Shown one piece after another: positions 24,195 through 35,900 of a stretch of DNA of 64,000 bases. The stretch lies in assembly GCA_963854835.1 (NCBI GenBank), contig OY978526.1, forward strand, positions 37,672,501 to 37,736,500, written 5' to 3'. A program made the position numbers and the translations under genes. The notes beneath the pieces are model-generated. The model searched no databases. It was not told where the DNA came from and worked only from the letters and a program-made list of their open reading frames with translations. Each line of letters starts with the position of its first letter. Position 1 is the stretch's first letter. Source of the stretch: Megamerina dolium. Lineage: Eukaryota; Arthropoda; Insecta; Diptera; Megamerinidae.

Positions 24195-24295
24195 CAACGG
24201 ACGGACGCACGAACAGACTCTAATCAAGAATATATATACTTTTCTATGACTGCGGAGATTCATTCAAGTGCCTACAAACACCTGACATATATGTA
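24195..24295 (-). repeat. Fragment of the TATACCCTGCA repeat family
   Basis: The minus strand carries 'tgtttgtaggcacttgaat', 'aatctccgcagtcatag' and 'tatatattcttgat', then 'gtgcgtccgtccg'. It matches the left third of the element at 8698-9675. Confidence 0.55.
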
Positions 24296-24305
24296 TTAAT
24301 ATACA

Positions 24306-25028
24306 TTAAGGGGATCCACCTGTGTGAGCGCGGTATTTCGAACGCTTTTTCGGGAATTTTCGTTAGGAGAACTAATTCGAAAATAAGAATAAGTTTTACG
24401 TTATTTTGAAGGTTTGTGCTTATATTTCAATAGCAAATTTTTCCAATCCGAAAAATCCGAAGGCTTATACTCATTAAGGGCGTTCAAAGTGACCCCTTCA
24501 AAATGAAATACCGAAATTGTGGGCAAGATTCCGCTCGAACCAGTTATCTAAAACGCAAAAAGTAAAAAAAATCTTATTTCTGTTTATATCGTTGAGGTAC
24601 TGACGTAGGATTTTGACGAAATTTTAAAAATTGAAGAAATGGCAGTTGTTTTTATAAAAATTATTCGTTTTCATGCTTTTTTTTTCGATATAAAAACTGC
24701 TGTAAAATTGTAAAAAAAAAATTTCGAAAAACCGCTACGTGGGTACCTTCAGTTATCTGTATTAATGAATCTGTCAAAATTTCAAGTCAATCGGTTAAGT
24801 AGATTTTTTTTAATCCTGCCCACAAAATTCAAAAATATGGTTTCGAGAAAAACGCTTTCAAAGTTTGGAAACACAACAAAACTTTGTATTATAGACTCAC
24901 ATTTAATCGGCAATACCAGGACCATAAACTTCCCCTTCCTCATCCTGTAGAAGCTCTTGTTAAAGATGCGAAAAATGTAAAACAAAAAATCGATTTTTCG
25001 AAAATTTTACACAGGTGGACCCCCTTAA
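24306..25028. mobile_element. 723-bp non-autonomous inverted-repeat element
   Basis: Both ends read TTAAGGGG, then A or G, then TCCACCTGTGT (20 bp, one mismatch) in inverted orientation. The element is flanked by a perfect 16-bp direct repeat 'tatgtattaatataca' at 24290-24305 and 25029-25044. The interior is A/T-rich with no transposase frame. The superfamily is not clear: TTAA at the tips recalls piggyBac, but a 16-bp duplication does not fit that family. Confidence 0.7.
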
Positions 25029-25419
25029 TATGTATTAATATACAATATTGATCTAACGGCTCTCTGTAGTATGACATACGAATGGCAATTATTCTTTTTA
25101 TGTTTGTTGTGATTATTTTTATTATGTTTATATTTTTCTTTTGAAATTTCACGAGTAAACAACATCATAATTACATTTAAATTTGATTCGGGTATAATAT
25201 TTTGCATAATTTTAGGCTTAAATGAAAAAAAAAAACAGTATTAACTCTATAAAATATTAATGTAATCGTCGATGCCGTCATATTATTGTGTTGTGATTAT
25301 CAGTGATGGCATATACGATTATACATTAATAATTTTCAAAAATTTAATATGATAATGTCAACTTTAGCACCAAGTCCGTTATAATGCACATATCATTTTA
25401 CACTTAAAAATTCAAATAA

Positions 25420-25778
25420 AAAATAAATATGTGGCACATAAAGCCCCAAAGGGCTCATTGGCCGAGCTTCTCTTCCATTACTGTTGTGCGTCTTAAATTT
25501 TGGGCAATATTTGAAGGGACCTACTTATTTTAGCCGGTTCCGAACGGCAGAACACTTGTGACATCACTTTTTCTGAGCTTAGTCACAGAGTTCTTTAAGA
25601 AGCTTTTTCATGGCAAGTTGTTACTGTCGGAAGAATTGCCAATTGCTTGCCGACAGGTGGGTACCGTTCGAAAGAAAAATCTTATCGATGTTAAATATGT
25701 TATGCATCAGCCGGGGATTGAACCACGACCTACAGATCAGAAGGCGAACACACTAACCACTGAGCTACGGCACCCACA
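25420..25778 (-). repeat. tRNA-derived SINE, full-length copy
   Basis: Read on the minus strand it begins with a tRNA-like head (A box tagctcagtgg, B box GGTTCAATCC), passes the family body and ends in 'agtgccacatatttattttt'. It is nearly identical by eye to the copy at 49927-50290 over most of its length, which implies recent activity. Confidence 0.85.
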
Positions 25779-25923
25779 TTCATACAAAATTCAAATATTT
25801 TGCGAAATTCAGTTTCATTCTTCTTTCTATTAAGAAATCTTCATTTTATCACCATAACATTTAGAGAGAGAATTGATCGAAATTGTAGAAAAATGCCAAG
25901 CGGTAATTGCGATATACAATATA

Positions 25924-27190
25924 AAGGGTTATCCATTTTGCGGTTTCAAAAGTAAATTTCTTTTTTATTATAAAGTTTCAACTTTGACATTATGTGTGAA
26001 ATACTACATCATTTAAATGACCACCACGCAAATTGTTGCAAGCATCGATTCTTTTGAGGTAATTTTCGACCACTTTTTGACACATATTGGGCGGTATCTC
26101 AGCCATAACGTGACGAATGTTGGTTTTTAGGTGCTCAAAAGTTAAAGGTTTATCTGCATAAACACGGTCTTTCGCGTAGCCCCACAAAAAAAAAGTCAAG
26201 CGGTGTCAAATCGCATGATCTTGGTGGCCACTTGATATCGCCACGACGAGAAATTACGCGGCCAGAAAATTTCTCTTGCAATAAAGCCATATTCGCTCGA
26301 GTTATGTGGCATGTGGCACCGTCTTGTTGAAACCACATATTCTCTAAGTCGTATTCTTCAATAGCAGGTAAAAAAAAGTCGGTTATCATATGACCATAAC
26401 GCTCCGAATTGACTGTGACAGTCGTTCCATCGTCGTTTTCGAAGAAGTAAGGTCCAATCACACCTCCGGACCAAAGAGCGCACCAAGCAGTGACTTTTTG
26501 TGGATGTAGTGGCCTCTCTTCAATTACTTGAGGATTCTCAGGACCCCAAATACGACAATTTTGTTTGTTAACATACCCACCGAGTGAGAAATGTGCTTCG
26601 TCGCTGAAGAAAATTTTGTTCGAAAAATCGCCGTACACCGCCTGTTGTTCAAGCACCCATTCGACGTATCTACGACGTTGTGAATGGTCAGCTGGCTTCA
26701 GTTGTTGTGTGAGCTGGATTTTATATGGACGTAGGTGTAGATCCAAATGCAAAATACGCCATAATGTGCCGTAAGGCAGTCCTAATTCCTGAGAACGACG
26801 AGGAATCGACACATTCGGGTCTTCGGCAACACTTTCACTTACAGCAGCGATATTTTCGGTGGTACGAGCGAAACGATGATGCACAGGCCTTACAATATCT
26901 GTAACCGATCCAGTTTCTTCATATTTCTTCACAATTTTGCCAATTGCTTGCGTAGTTGGACGATTATGTAAACCATAATCTCCTCTTAAAGCACGATATG
27001 TGGCTGTGGCAGAATAACCATTTTTGTAGTAGGTTTTTACAATTTTAATGCGTTGTGCGATAGTTAAGCGATCCATTTTCGCAAATGTCAGACTTTGAAC
27101 TGAAAAAGAAAGAAATTGTTTTAACAACTCAGTTTGACAGATGTCGAATTCTAGCCCTATTCTTTTGAAACCGCGAAATGGATAACCCTT
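25924..27190 (-). mobile_element. DD41D mariner-family transposon, nearly complete
   Basis: Length 1267 bp with about 29-bp terminal inverted repeats (AAGGGTTATCCATTT, then c or t, then GCGGTTTCAAAAG). One difference separates the two ends. A TA dinucleotide flanks each side (25922-25923 and 27191-27192), the standard mariner target duplication. It holds one transposase gene. Confidence 0.93.
25990..27076 (-). pseudogene. DD41D mariner transposase with one frameshift
   Basis: The frame starts MDRLTIAQRIKIVKTYY, has N-terminal helix-turn-helix segments, and carries FFSDEAHFSLGG (first Asp), WFQQDGATCH (second Asp) and SCDLTPLDFF (third Asp). Counting residues between the second and third Asp gives 41, which places it in the DD41D group; I recall such elements from Ceratitis (from memory). 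The frame breaks at a run of nine A on the plus strand (26186-26194), one more than the frame needs. It continues in another frame as LWGYAKDRVYADKPLTFEH to a stop at 25990. Otherwise the gene is open, so the insertion is young or the extra base is a sequencing error in the homopolymer. Confidence 0.9.
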
Positions 27191-27192
27191 TA

Positions 27193-28189
27193 CAAATAGA
27201 TTACTTCAAAGCAAGCAGTGGAAGAAAAAGTAAGAAAGCAAAAATAATTTTTAAATTTCCGATTTCAATAAGGTTGAATCCTTATGCAGATATAAATAAG
27301 CATAACAATTTAAATAAATGGACATTTTTATATATTGTATATAAATCCTTTACTATGAACTCTGTGTTCAGCTTATTATAAAGTTCTAACTATACATTTG
27401 TTTAGTTTAGCGTAGAGTGAACAGTTGGATATATTTGCCTAGAATTACAATATTTGTTCTCTGATGAAGTTAGAATCTCACGAATGAGGTATACCACAGT
27501 CAATGATAAAGAAATGTCATACCAGTCTTGATATTTTTAGCTAATGTTCTCACAAAAATTCGTTTACATTGTACATTAATTGCAATAAAGTAAATAATAG
27601 GCTGATGCTTTAACTTGATAATGAAATCCACATGCCTTGTTTTCTTAACCAAAGATAGTCACAAGTGAAAAGTAGATATATCAATCATCAATGTCGAGTA
27701 CGGTCTAAAATTTTGAAGATTTAAAACTCGATTAATGTTACCCATTTAGGTACATTTGGCAATATTGGTAGATATTGCCTTTTCTAATAATGTTCCATGT
27801 GTCGAAAATGCCACCTCTGCTGTGTGTTATAAATCATGACAAATACTTCATAGCGATATGAAAACAATTCCTTGCGTACAAGTCGCTATTATTTTATTTA
27901 TTTTATTTGGTATTAAAAGCATTTGTATCAAATATTAGTAAATGTAAATATTCTAAAGGGTCAAGTGTACGGTAAATAAGCGTGCAAATATAGCCATACT
28001 ATGTGCCAAAAGTGAACGTACCATTTATGCCCTATTTTTATTTGGACGTTATTCCGTTCATGGCAAATCACATTTGTACGCGAATATGTATGTGCATTAA
28101 GCTGCCTCATCCTCCACACAAAAAGAAAAAAAACTAGGTGCTTAGATTTTTAGAGTTTTCATGCTTGAATGAAGCTCTGAAGATATGGT
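27193..28189. other. Intergenic AT-rich region
   Basis: No gene, RNA or repeat recognised. Confidence 0.45.
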
Positions 28190-28990
28190 AAGTGTATATA
28201 TTCTTTATCAGCGTTGCCTAAAACAGAGATTTAACGATAAACGCCAGTTTATTCCTCTGTCTGTCTGTCACTGTTTGGTTCGTGCAATAACTGGAACAAA
28301 TATTGAGTTATATATACATCATTTGGCATGAGTGATAAGTGATCTATGGTCAAGTGGTATACCCACACGGAGTAATTAAAGAAACTATCCACGGAATTTG
28401 AAAAATGTTTATCTTGCTATACCTTACTGAATATACCATCTGGAATAATAACAATATTTACAATATAGTAAAACGTCAGGCATGTAGCCTGACGTTTTAC
28501 TAAATATTCGCAAGAAATGGGCCAGCAACTCCCACTATTTACAGTAGCTTCCATACAAAGTGCCTGTAATTTAAATTAATATTGTTGTCAGAAATAATTT
28601 GGCATGAAATCAAGAACTTTTTATCTACTTTTTAATGTAGCTCCCATACAAAGTCGTGGAAACAGTTTAACATAACATAACTTACGAAGTATTCTGTGTA
28701 GAACAACCATATTTAGGGGGAGGCTTCGTTGTCTTGTGCCTATAACAACCATATTTGACATGTAGATATAAATTGTAGAGGTAAAATATTCTCTTTTGAA
28801 ATTTAGAGCCACACTCAATATTTAATATGACTCTTACCCCTAAAATAACCCCCTTTATTTCACATATTCAACCCTAATAATTTTACGCACAGAATTGAGA
28901 AATTCGTTTACTATGTAAGAGATGAACATGGCGGTCCCAATTTTTATATATTTACAGCTTATTAATCGACCGGTCCAGGATTACTGTAAG
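28190..28990 (+). repeat. Diverged copy of the TATACCCTGCA repeat family
   Basis: It shares 'tatatattctttatcagcg', 'tctgtctgtctgtcac', 'agaaatgggccagcaactcc', 'gtagctcccatacaaagtcg' and the end 'actgtaaggtcagtttt' with the element at 8698-9720. Inverted termini are no longer recognisable. Confidence 0.6.
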
Positions 28991-31297
28991 GTCAGTTTTT
29001 AGAGTTTGTTTTAAAAATGAATGGCTTGCTATTGAGCCGATCGTGATCAAATAAACTAAAAACAGCATTACTTTTGATGGGGCATCTTAATGTACCTAGA
29101 TATGTGCAAATTACAGTTGGTACTTTACAAAAATATCTAAAGACTTTTCTGCTTAAATAAATACCAATGCAGAGTTGCATCACAGAGCATTAAGACTTTA
29201 ACATATTATAAGACTATACTCTTACGTACAACATGTACATGTACAACTTTGATATTTATTCAAAATGTTCCTAAAAAAACTGTATACATACATAAACAGT
29301 AACTTTCACTTTTACGATAAACTACATCCATCCTATCGACTCAATCCTATAAACACAATTCATTAGAGTGGCAACAATAACGAAAGAAAATGTGTGCACT
29401 TCCTTCAATTTCTAAATGCTTCCGACTACAATAGCCACTACATACCTTGTGAGTGTGATTTACAGGAGCAAGTCAAGAGGTTTTCGTTATAGAGCAACCA
29501 CATACTAATGGCACTCTGTCAAGCGTTTTCAATGAAAACCGGTTGTTTGGAAAATGTTTACTATGGTTCCATGAAGAAGTAAATAAAGTTGAATTTGAAA
29601 TTGAAGTTGAAGTTCAAGTGGTAACTGGCAATTGCATAATCATTTTGATAAACAAGATCTACTGTCGTTATCACCACATGACGACATTGACCGGAAAAGA
29701 CATGTAATAGTAAAATATTTAACAAGGAAGTGAGGAATGATAACACATTTGCATGTGCATGCGATATGTTGTCGCCAATGTGACACAAATGTGTTAGTAA
29801 TCAGACAAGTTAAGCAAGCTTTTAAAATTAAATTTTCACAATGTCCAAAATTTAAATGTTCATTATTTTATTGAATAAGGATTAAGGCACGAATGTGTAC
29901 ACATGTAGATATGTAGTAATCAGGGGAGTATGCTTAAGTCATTCAAGTATACAGCTAGCAGGTGAATACTGACTACTATCGTAATAAATATCTATATTCA
30001 TTTATTTGTTGAACTTTCTGAATCCATCTTACATTGATTGTACATATGTAAGTATATAATTTTATTTGTATGTTTTCCCCCTCAATTGACCTTGAACAAC
30101 AACTCCAAAAACATACGCACAAGTGTATTATCTAATGCTTGTTTTCAAATAAGTATGTTAATTTAAGGGGTTCAAGCTCATACGACCCAACAGTATATAG
30201 TTCGTTATTAGCTATCGTCATAAGTGGAAATGAGTAATAACATTCATACAAGTACTCGTGTAATGCAATACTTAGAGTAATAAATAATATATAAAAAATA
30301 GATACAACTAAATACATACCCAGATGTCAAAAAGTCGAAAACGATACATATGAACTTGTGTGCTCATTTCGACTGTAGTTCATGAATAACTGATTTTCTG
30401 AATTAAATTGTAAGAACTTTCGTTCCCAATGCAGTTGTAAAGTTCAAGAAATAAATAAATGTCGAATACTTTACACAATTTTTAAATGTTCGCATCGGGC
30501 ATATGCATTAGGGTAGGTCGATGGGAAAAGTGTTCAATATCCAGTCCCCTTAATAGAAATATTACCCTGAATTAAAAAATTGTTTATTTGGATCCCGCTA
30601 CAAACAGACAAGACGATCGTTTTGCTATAACTTGTGTTTCGTTAACTATCCATCACTATTACATTCACTACCTCAGAAGTCATATTCGGCTAGTAGGCTG
30701 AGTGACTCATACTTGTATCCCAAAATCACGAAATTATGCTAAAATGATCGTTAAGCAACATTATTTCTAACTGCGTATTTTGTCAAACTTGGTTTTTTTT
30801 TTGTTTGTTGATAGTTTGATTAATTTTTTGTTGAATTTTTATGAGTTGTGTCATATAACAAGAGGTTTTCTCCATTTTTGCTACAATTTCTTTCGCAAAC
30901 TAAAATATTTGTTTTTGTAACAGGAATCTTCTATTTTAATTAATCCTTCAGTCAAGCGGATATCTATCCCTTTCATAAAGCACCTCGGTACGCCATTGTC
31001 AATATATAAAAGAAATACTCGCTTAAGACGAAAGAAATAATTGAGTTACGACCACCATTCTAACGGTCGTGTTTGGTCATTGTGCCAAATTTTTCTAAGA
31101 AAATCTATTGAAGAATATTGAACGAATTGGTTTTCGTTAAAGTCAATTAGATTCTTCGCTTACGTGCTTACAAATAAGTCTTGAGTAGTTTTTTCTTTTT
31201 ACTTTATGTTACATGCTTTACAAACTTTAAAAACGGTTTCCTGTGAAATCCCTAAAAACGGCTTAGATAGTTTATATTCCTCAGTACGTACAAATTG
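28991..31297. other. Intergenic AT-rich region
   Basis: No gene or known repeat recognised. Frames are short and lack splice or domain support. Confidence 0.4.
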
Positions 31298-31299
31298 TG

Positions 31300-31640
31300 C
31301 CGTAGCTCAATGTTTAATGCGTTGGGCGTTGGCCTTCTGATCTTTAGGTCGTGGGTTCAATTCACGGCTGAAACACAACTTCAATATCGAAATTTTTTTT
31401 TTCGAACGGTACCCTCATGTCATCCAGCTATTGGCAATTCTTCCGACAGTAACTATTTGATATAAAAAAGCTTCTAAAAGGGCTTTGTGACAAAACTAAG
31501 AAAAAGTTATATCTCAAGAGTTCTACCATTCGGAACCGACTAATATTAGTAGGTCCCGTCCATACTGTTTAAAATTAAACACGAACAGCAGTACAGGAAG
31601 AGAAGCTCAGCCAAAGGGCCCTTCGGAGGCCCTTTGCCCT
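31300..31640 (+). repeat. tRNA-derived SINE, older copy
   Basis: The head 'tgccgtagctcaatgtttaa', B box 'gtgggttcaattc', body words 'ggcaattcttccgacagtaa' and 'ggtcccgtccatact', and the 3' part 'gagaagctcagcc' with 'cccttcgg' are all present but diverged from the young copies. Confidence 0.75.
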
Positions 31641-32324
31641 CACCCTCTCCTTGAGTGCGCTTCTGGATTTTGAAGTCACTAGTATTCTCAGTTTCAATAT
31701 CATTTTTAACTTACTCGTGCACTGCTCCGTCACTATGCATCAAATTAAACGGAGTATGTTTGTTGCATGATATGTAAGTAGATATTTAATTAAAAACAAA
31801 TTTAATTAAACGATTTCAAGTTCTCTATAAAATGATGAAGTTTTATTATGTACATGCACCCTACATCTATTTTACATATCATTGCAAAACTGCACCATTT
31901 GATAGCTAACGAACTCTTAACATATTTCATGTACTCGTACATATATTTGCAACGTCAAGGAAACAATGCCACAAATGAGCACAAGAGCCGAAAGCCGAAA
32001 ATATTAGGCAAAAAAATAAAACATAAAAAAAGATGTACATATATACATACAATAATAAAGCAAGACTAGGTTCGAAAGAGCACAAATACGTACTACGTAT
32101 ATGTAAATAGATGCGTAATCTGGAGAGTGGTTTTATTATTATTAACTAATAACAAAAGAGAGTTGCAGCCAAAAAAAACGGAGCATAATCTAACGATGAG
32201 ACCAGCTTCTTTAAAAGACGCTAACACACATTAAGACACGACATACCAACTGAGCTCCTCGGCCGTAAGACAACTCAAATATTCAACACTAAAACGTGAC
32301 GCGAATCGACTCGAAAGTTGATTA

Positions 32325-32332
32325 TATATAAG
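32325..32332 (+). promoter_or_regulatory. Candidate TATA box of the secreted-protein gene
   Basis: TATATAAG, followed by an initiator-like TCAGTA at 32367-32372. The spacing of about 44 nt is longer than the usual 30, so one of the two may be wrong. Confidence 0.3.
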
Positions 32333-32934
32333 TAGGTACCAATGCAAGTTTTAACTGCATAAGTAGTCAGTATTGCAAACAGTTGTAGCGCGCAAATGTA
32401 GTATTATACCATATATAGTGGCCGGTGAAAAGAAAGCGTAGTATTCATGCTTACATGAATGTAAGATTCGAACGAAACCAAAGTTATAATACGAATAAAG
32501 AAACGAAATTGAAACGGAAATTGCAAATTATTATTGTAATTTTTTTCTATACGCGGCAAATAGCGTGAACGGAACCTAACGATAAAGATAAATGCGCAAG
32601 CATAGTCGCTTACAAACAAACAACAAATCAAAAATATATAAATAAACATAATTATTGCCTATATACATGCACATTCGATTACAAGAAAAAGTGATTTAAT
32701 TATTGCAGACATCGAACTTGTGGCTTTATTCATCAATAATACTCAATTGAGATCAAATACCTACATACATACGTATATTGTTTATAACAAACCCATCGAA
32801 ACACGGCTGCATGCTGTCCACCTTCAAAGGATTATATAGAAAGTGTAACAACAGCGATCTTAACCCTCTAATATTATCAGCATATATTTTAATCAATATT
32901 ACAACAACAACAACAAACCCAATAAGCAAACATA

Positions 32935-35900
32935 ATGAAGGTGAGTTTAGTTATCATTCGTCATATGAAGAGCATACCTATAATATAAAATCAATGCACA
33001 ATACACATGTGTATGTGCACTCTTCTGGCTGCCAACATCTCTCATGTAATTCGCAACTGCAGTGAAAGTGTGATAATTGACTTTTCAATATTTGACAATA
33101 ATCAGGTTTACAACTTACATTGAAAATATCAACTTGTATTTTCTGCAGTTCGTTGGTTGGTGTTGGTTTTTTGTTGCGATTGTATTCGTTCATACATTAG
33201 TGCTGGTCAAATTTTTTGGCCGACAGATCGTATAGCAAAAAAAAAGATGTACTGATGATTTTAAGTATATTGGAATATAGGAATTACTGCGCATTTTGAC
33301 GAACAATTACTGTTATCCATACAAATGAAGACTTTCGTACATATTTGTAAAAAGCCGGGAGCAATACTGACTTCAGATTTATGGTTTCTTCGGCAAATTT
33401 ATGATTTATGATACTTATTTGATCCTCCTTAATATACAAACATATATCTATAATCTAGTAAAACCACTTTATTTTCACAGAAAGAATTTTTCAATTTATA
33501 AAATGTATCTATTTGTTTAAAAAGTGCTAGCGAAACTTTATTCATATCGTTATTTATGTATGTACACTGAAGTACACTGAAATAGATTTAGTCATTGGCA
33601 TAGTAAGATGGCAAAGATGCTATTGAAAATCTGAGAGAAATACTTCATGTTAATATTAACATTTAGAATTGGATTTAAAAATTCGAAATTTGAACTTAAC
33701 CATTTATTCTGTTATGTATCGTACGGATATTAGACGGCTCCGAACGGCAGAACCCTTGTGATATCACTTTTTCTCAGCTTTATCACAAAGCTCTTTAAGA
33801 AGCAATTTTACCATGGAAAATTCAAAATATTAGTTTGCCCAAATGTTACAATTGTAAAGAAGTAGAGTAAGAAAAGTTGCAATTATTTTTTAAATAACAA
33901 AAATCACATTTACTTTAGTTTAACGTATCGGGAGAAAACGACATTTAGACCTTCCGAAAATATGTTTATCGAAAATCGATATCATTTGCTGCATTTAAGG
34001 TTTGATATTATGTATTTATATGACATTAGACATGTTTATGATTAATGTGGGAAATAATTACAATATTTCTACCGAAACCGATTAGAATGGACTTATCAAC
34101 CTTCAAGTGATTACCCAAATTCAATCTTATTCTGCAAAAATTGTACCTTTTATGAAACTGTTTTTTTAACAACATTTACATGAATTTTTTTTAATCAATT
34201 CATTGAAAAAAAGAAATTTTAATGGGACATTTGCAGTTAGACAAAAGGAAGCTTCAGTTTGAATATTAAACATATATATGTAAATATACAAAATACAATA
34301 TCACACAACGATATGTAATATGTGAACATAAATTTTATTTAAAGAATTTCAAAAATATAATTATAATAAATAGTGAATAGATGCATTCTGTCGGTAGACA
34401 AAAAGATGGATTAGATTATTTATAAAAGATTGAGAAAGAAAATTAAAGAAAGAGAATGTGAAAAAAGAAGAGCGCAAGCAAAATTTCAAGCTTGAACGCC
34501 ACGTTAAGGTTAGCTTCATTGCGTAATAGCAAGTAAATCTGATTTAGATCATAAAAAACTAATTTGGAAAAACTTACTTCATTTGAATTTCTTTCAGACT
34601 CATCATCACAAATGTATGTATGTATGTGTTTATGTATACTCATATGTTTCTTGTTTAGTGTTATGTCATATTGCACATACATAGATATTATACGTATACC
34701 TACATATGTACATATATGTATATAAAAATGAAAATGAAAGGAGAACCATGTAAAAGATCCAAAAATGTTATATATTTAATTCTACGAATTTATTCGTACA
34801 TATATGTATTAATACTTTTACGAGTATTGTAGGTATATTGTACATGTATAGAATGAATGAAATGATAAACAATAATAACAACAACAATAGCAACAATCAT
34901 AATAACAATTTCATTAATACCTATGAGCTTAACACATTTACATCTTGAATCTTTTGTAATCAATTTTATAAAACTCACTCTCCGATATTGATTGTGCTCA
35001 CAGCTCTCCCAAACAAACCCACTTACACACGCACACACATGTACGCAAACGTACACAGAAAGACGCACACATGCCGAAATCACGAAAGACGCGTCAACAT
35101 GTGTTTGTCATTCAGTTTGTCTTCACTTTCACTCTTAAAGGTGTATGCTTTTTGTTATTGTTATTATCGTGTTTGTTTTTGCTAATATTCATTCACTTTA
35201 GGTAGGTACATATTTATGTTATTTCTTTGGCATACACAAACAAATGTTTGTACGTATATTTGTATCTAAAATGCTCTACAGAGTTATACCCATGCCCTCG
35301 TTATGTATGCATTTGTCGTCTTCCAATACCAATATTGTTGAGACAAAACAAAGCCAGCAATGTGAGGGTTGTAGAGTAACTACCCATATACTGGTTAAAT
35401 ACTCAGCTTACTATAGCTTAAAATAATATAATATCTAGCCAATTTCGAAATTAAGTAATTTGAGTAATTATTTGATTTTTTAGTTAGCTCTTGCTTATAG
35501 AATATATGCTCGTATGCATAGTCTTTCAATTGCAATTATATTCTGCCGCATTGGATATGGAATAAATTAGAGAATGTTGGCTTGCGTAAAGGTCGACCTG
35601 ATCTGACCTTACATGGTATACATTTTTTTGTATAAAGAACATTTATAGTAAATTTAATATTCAGTAGCCCTTAATACATAGATTCGTTTGTAAGCACAAT
35701 AGAAATGCCCTTCGAAAAATTCATATATTTTTGTTTTTTATTAATGGCCTTTCGAAAATCATTAGAAATTTAAGGCCCTATTTTCTGTTGTGCATGGAAA
35801 AATTAATTTAATTTTATTCGTTACAACAAAAAACTCCAAGAAAAAAGTTGTCTAATAAGAAATAAACTGCGTAAATGTATTTAGGCTGATTTCAGTAAAA

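Noticed and set aside
25558..25833. 91-residue ORF (and its twin at 50074-50302)
   Set aside because: Both are antisense translations of the SINE body and tRNA-like head; the similarity reflects the repeat, not a gene.
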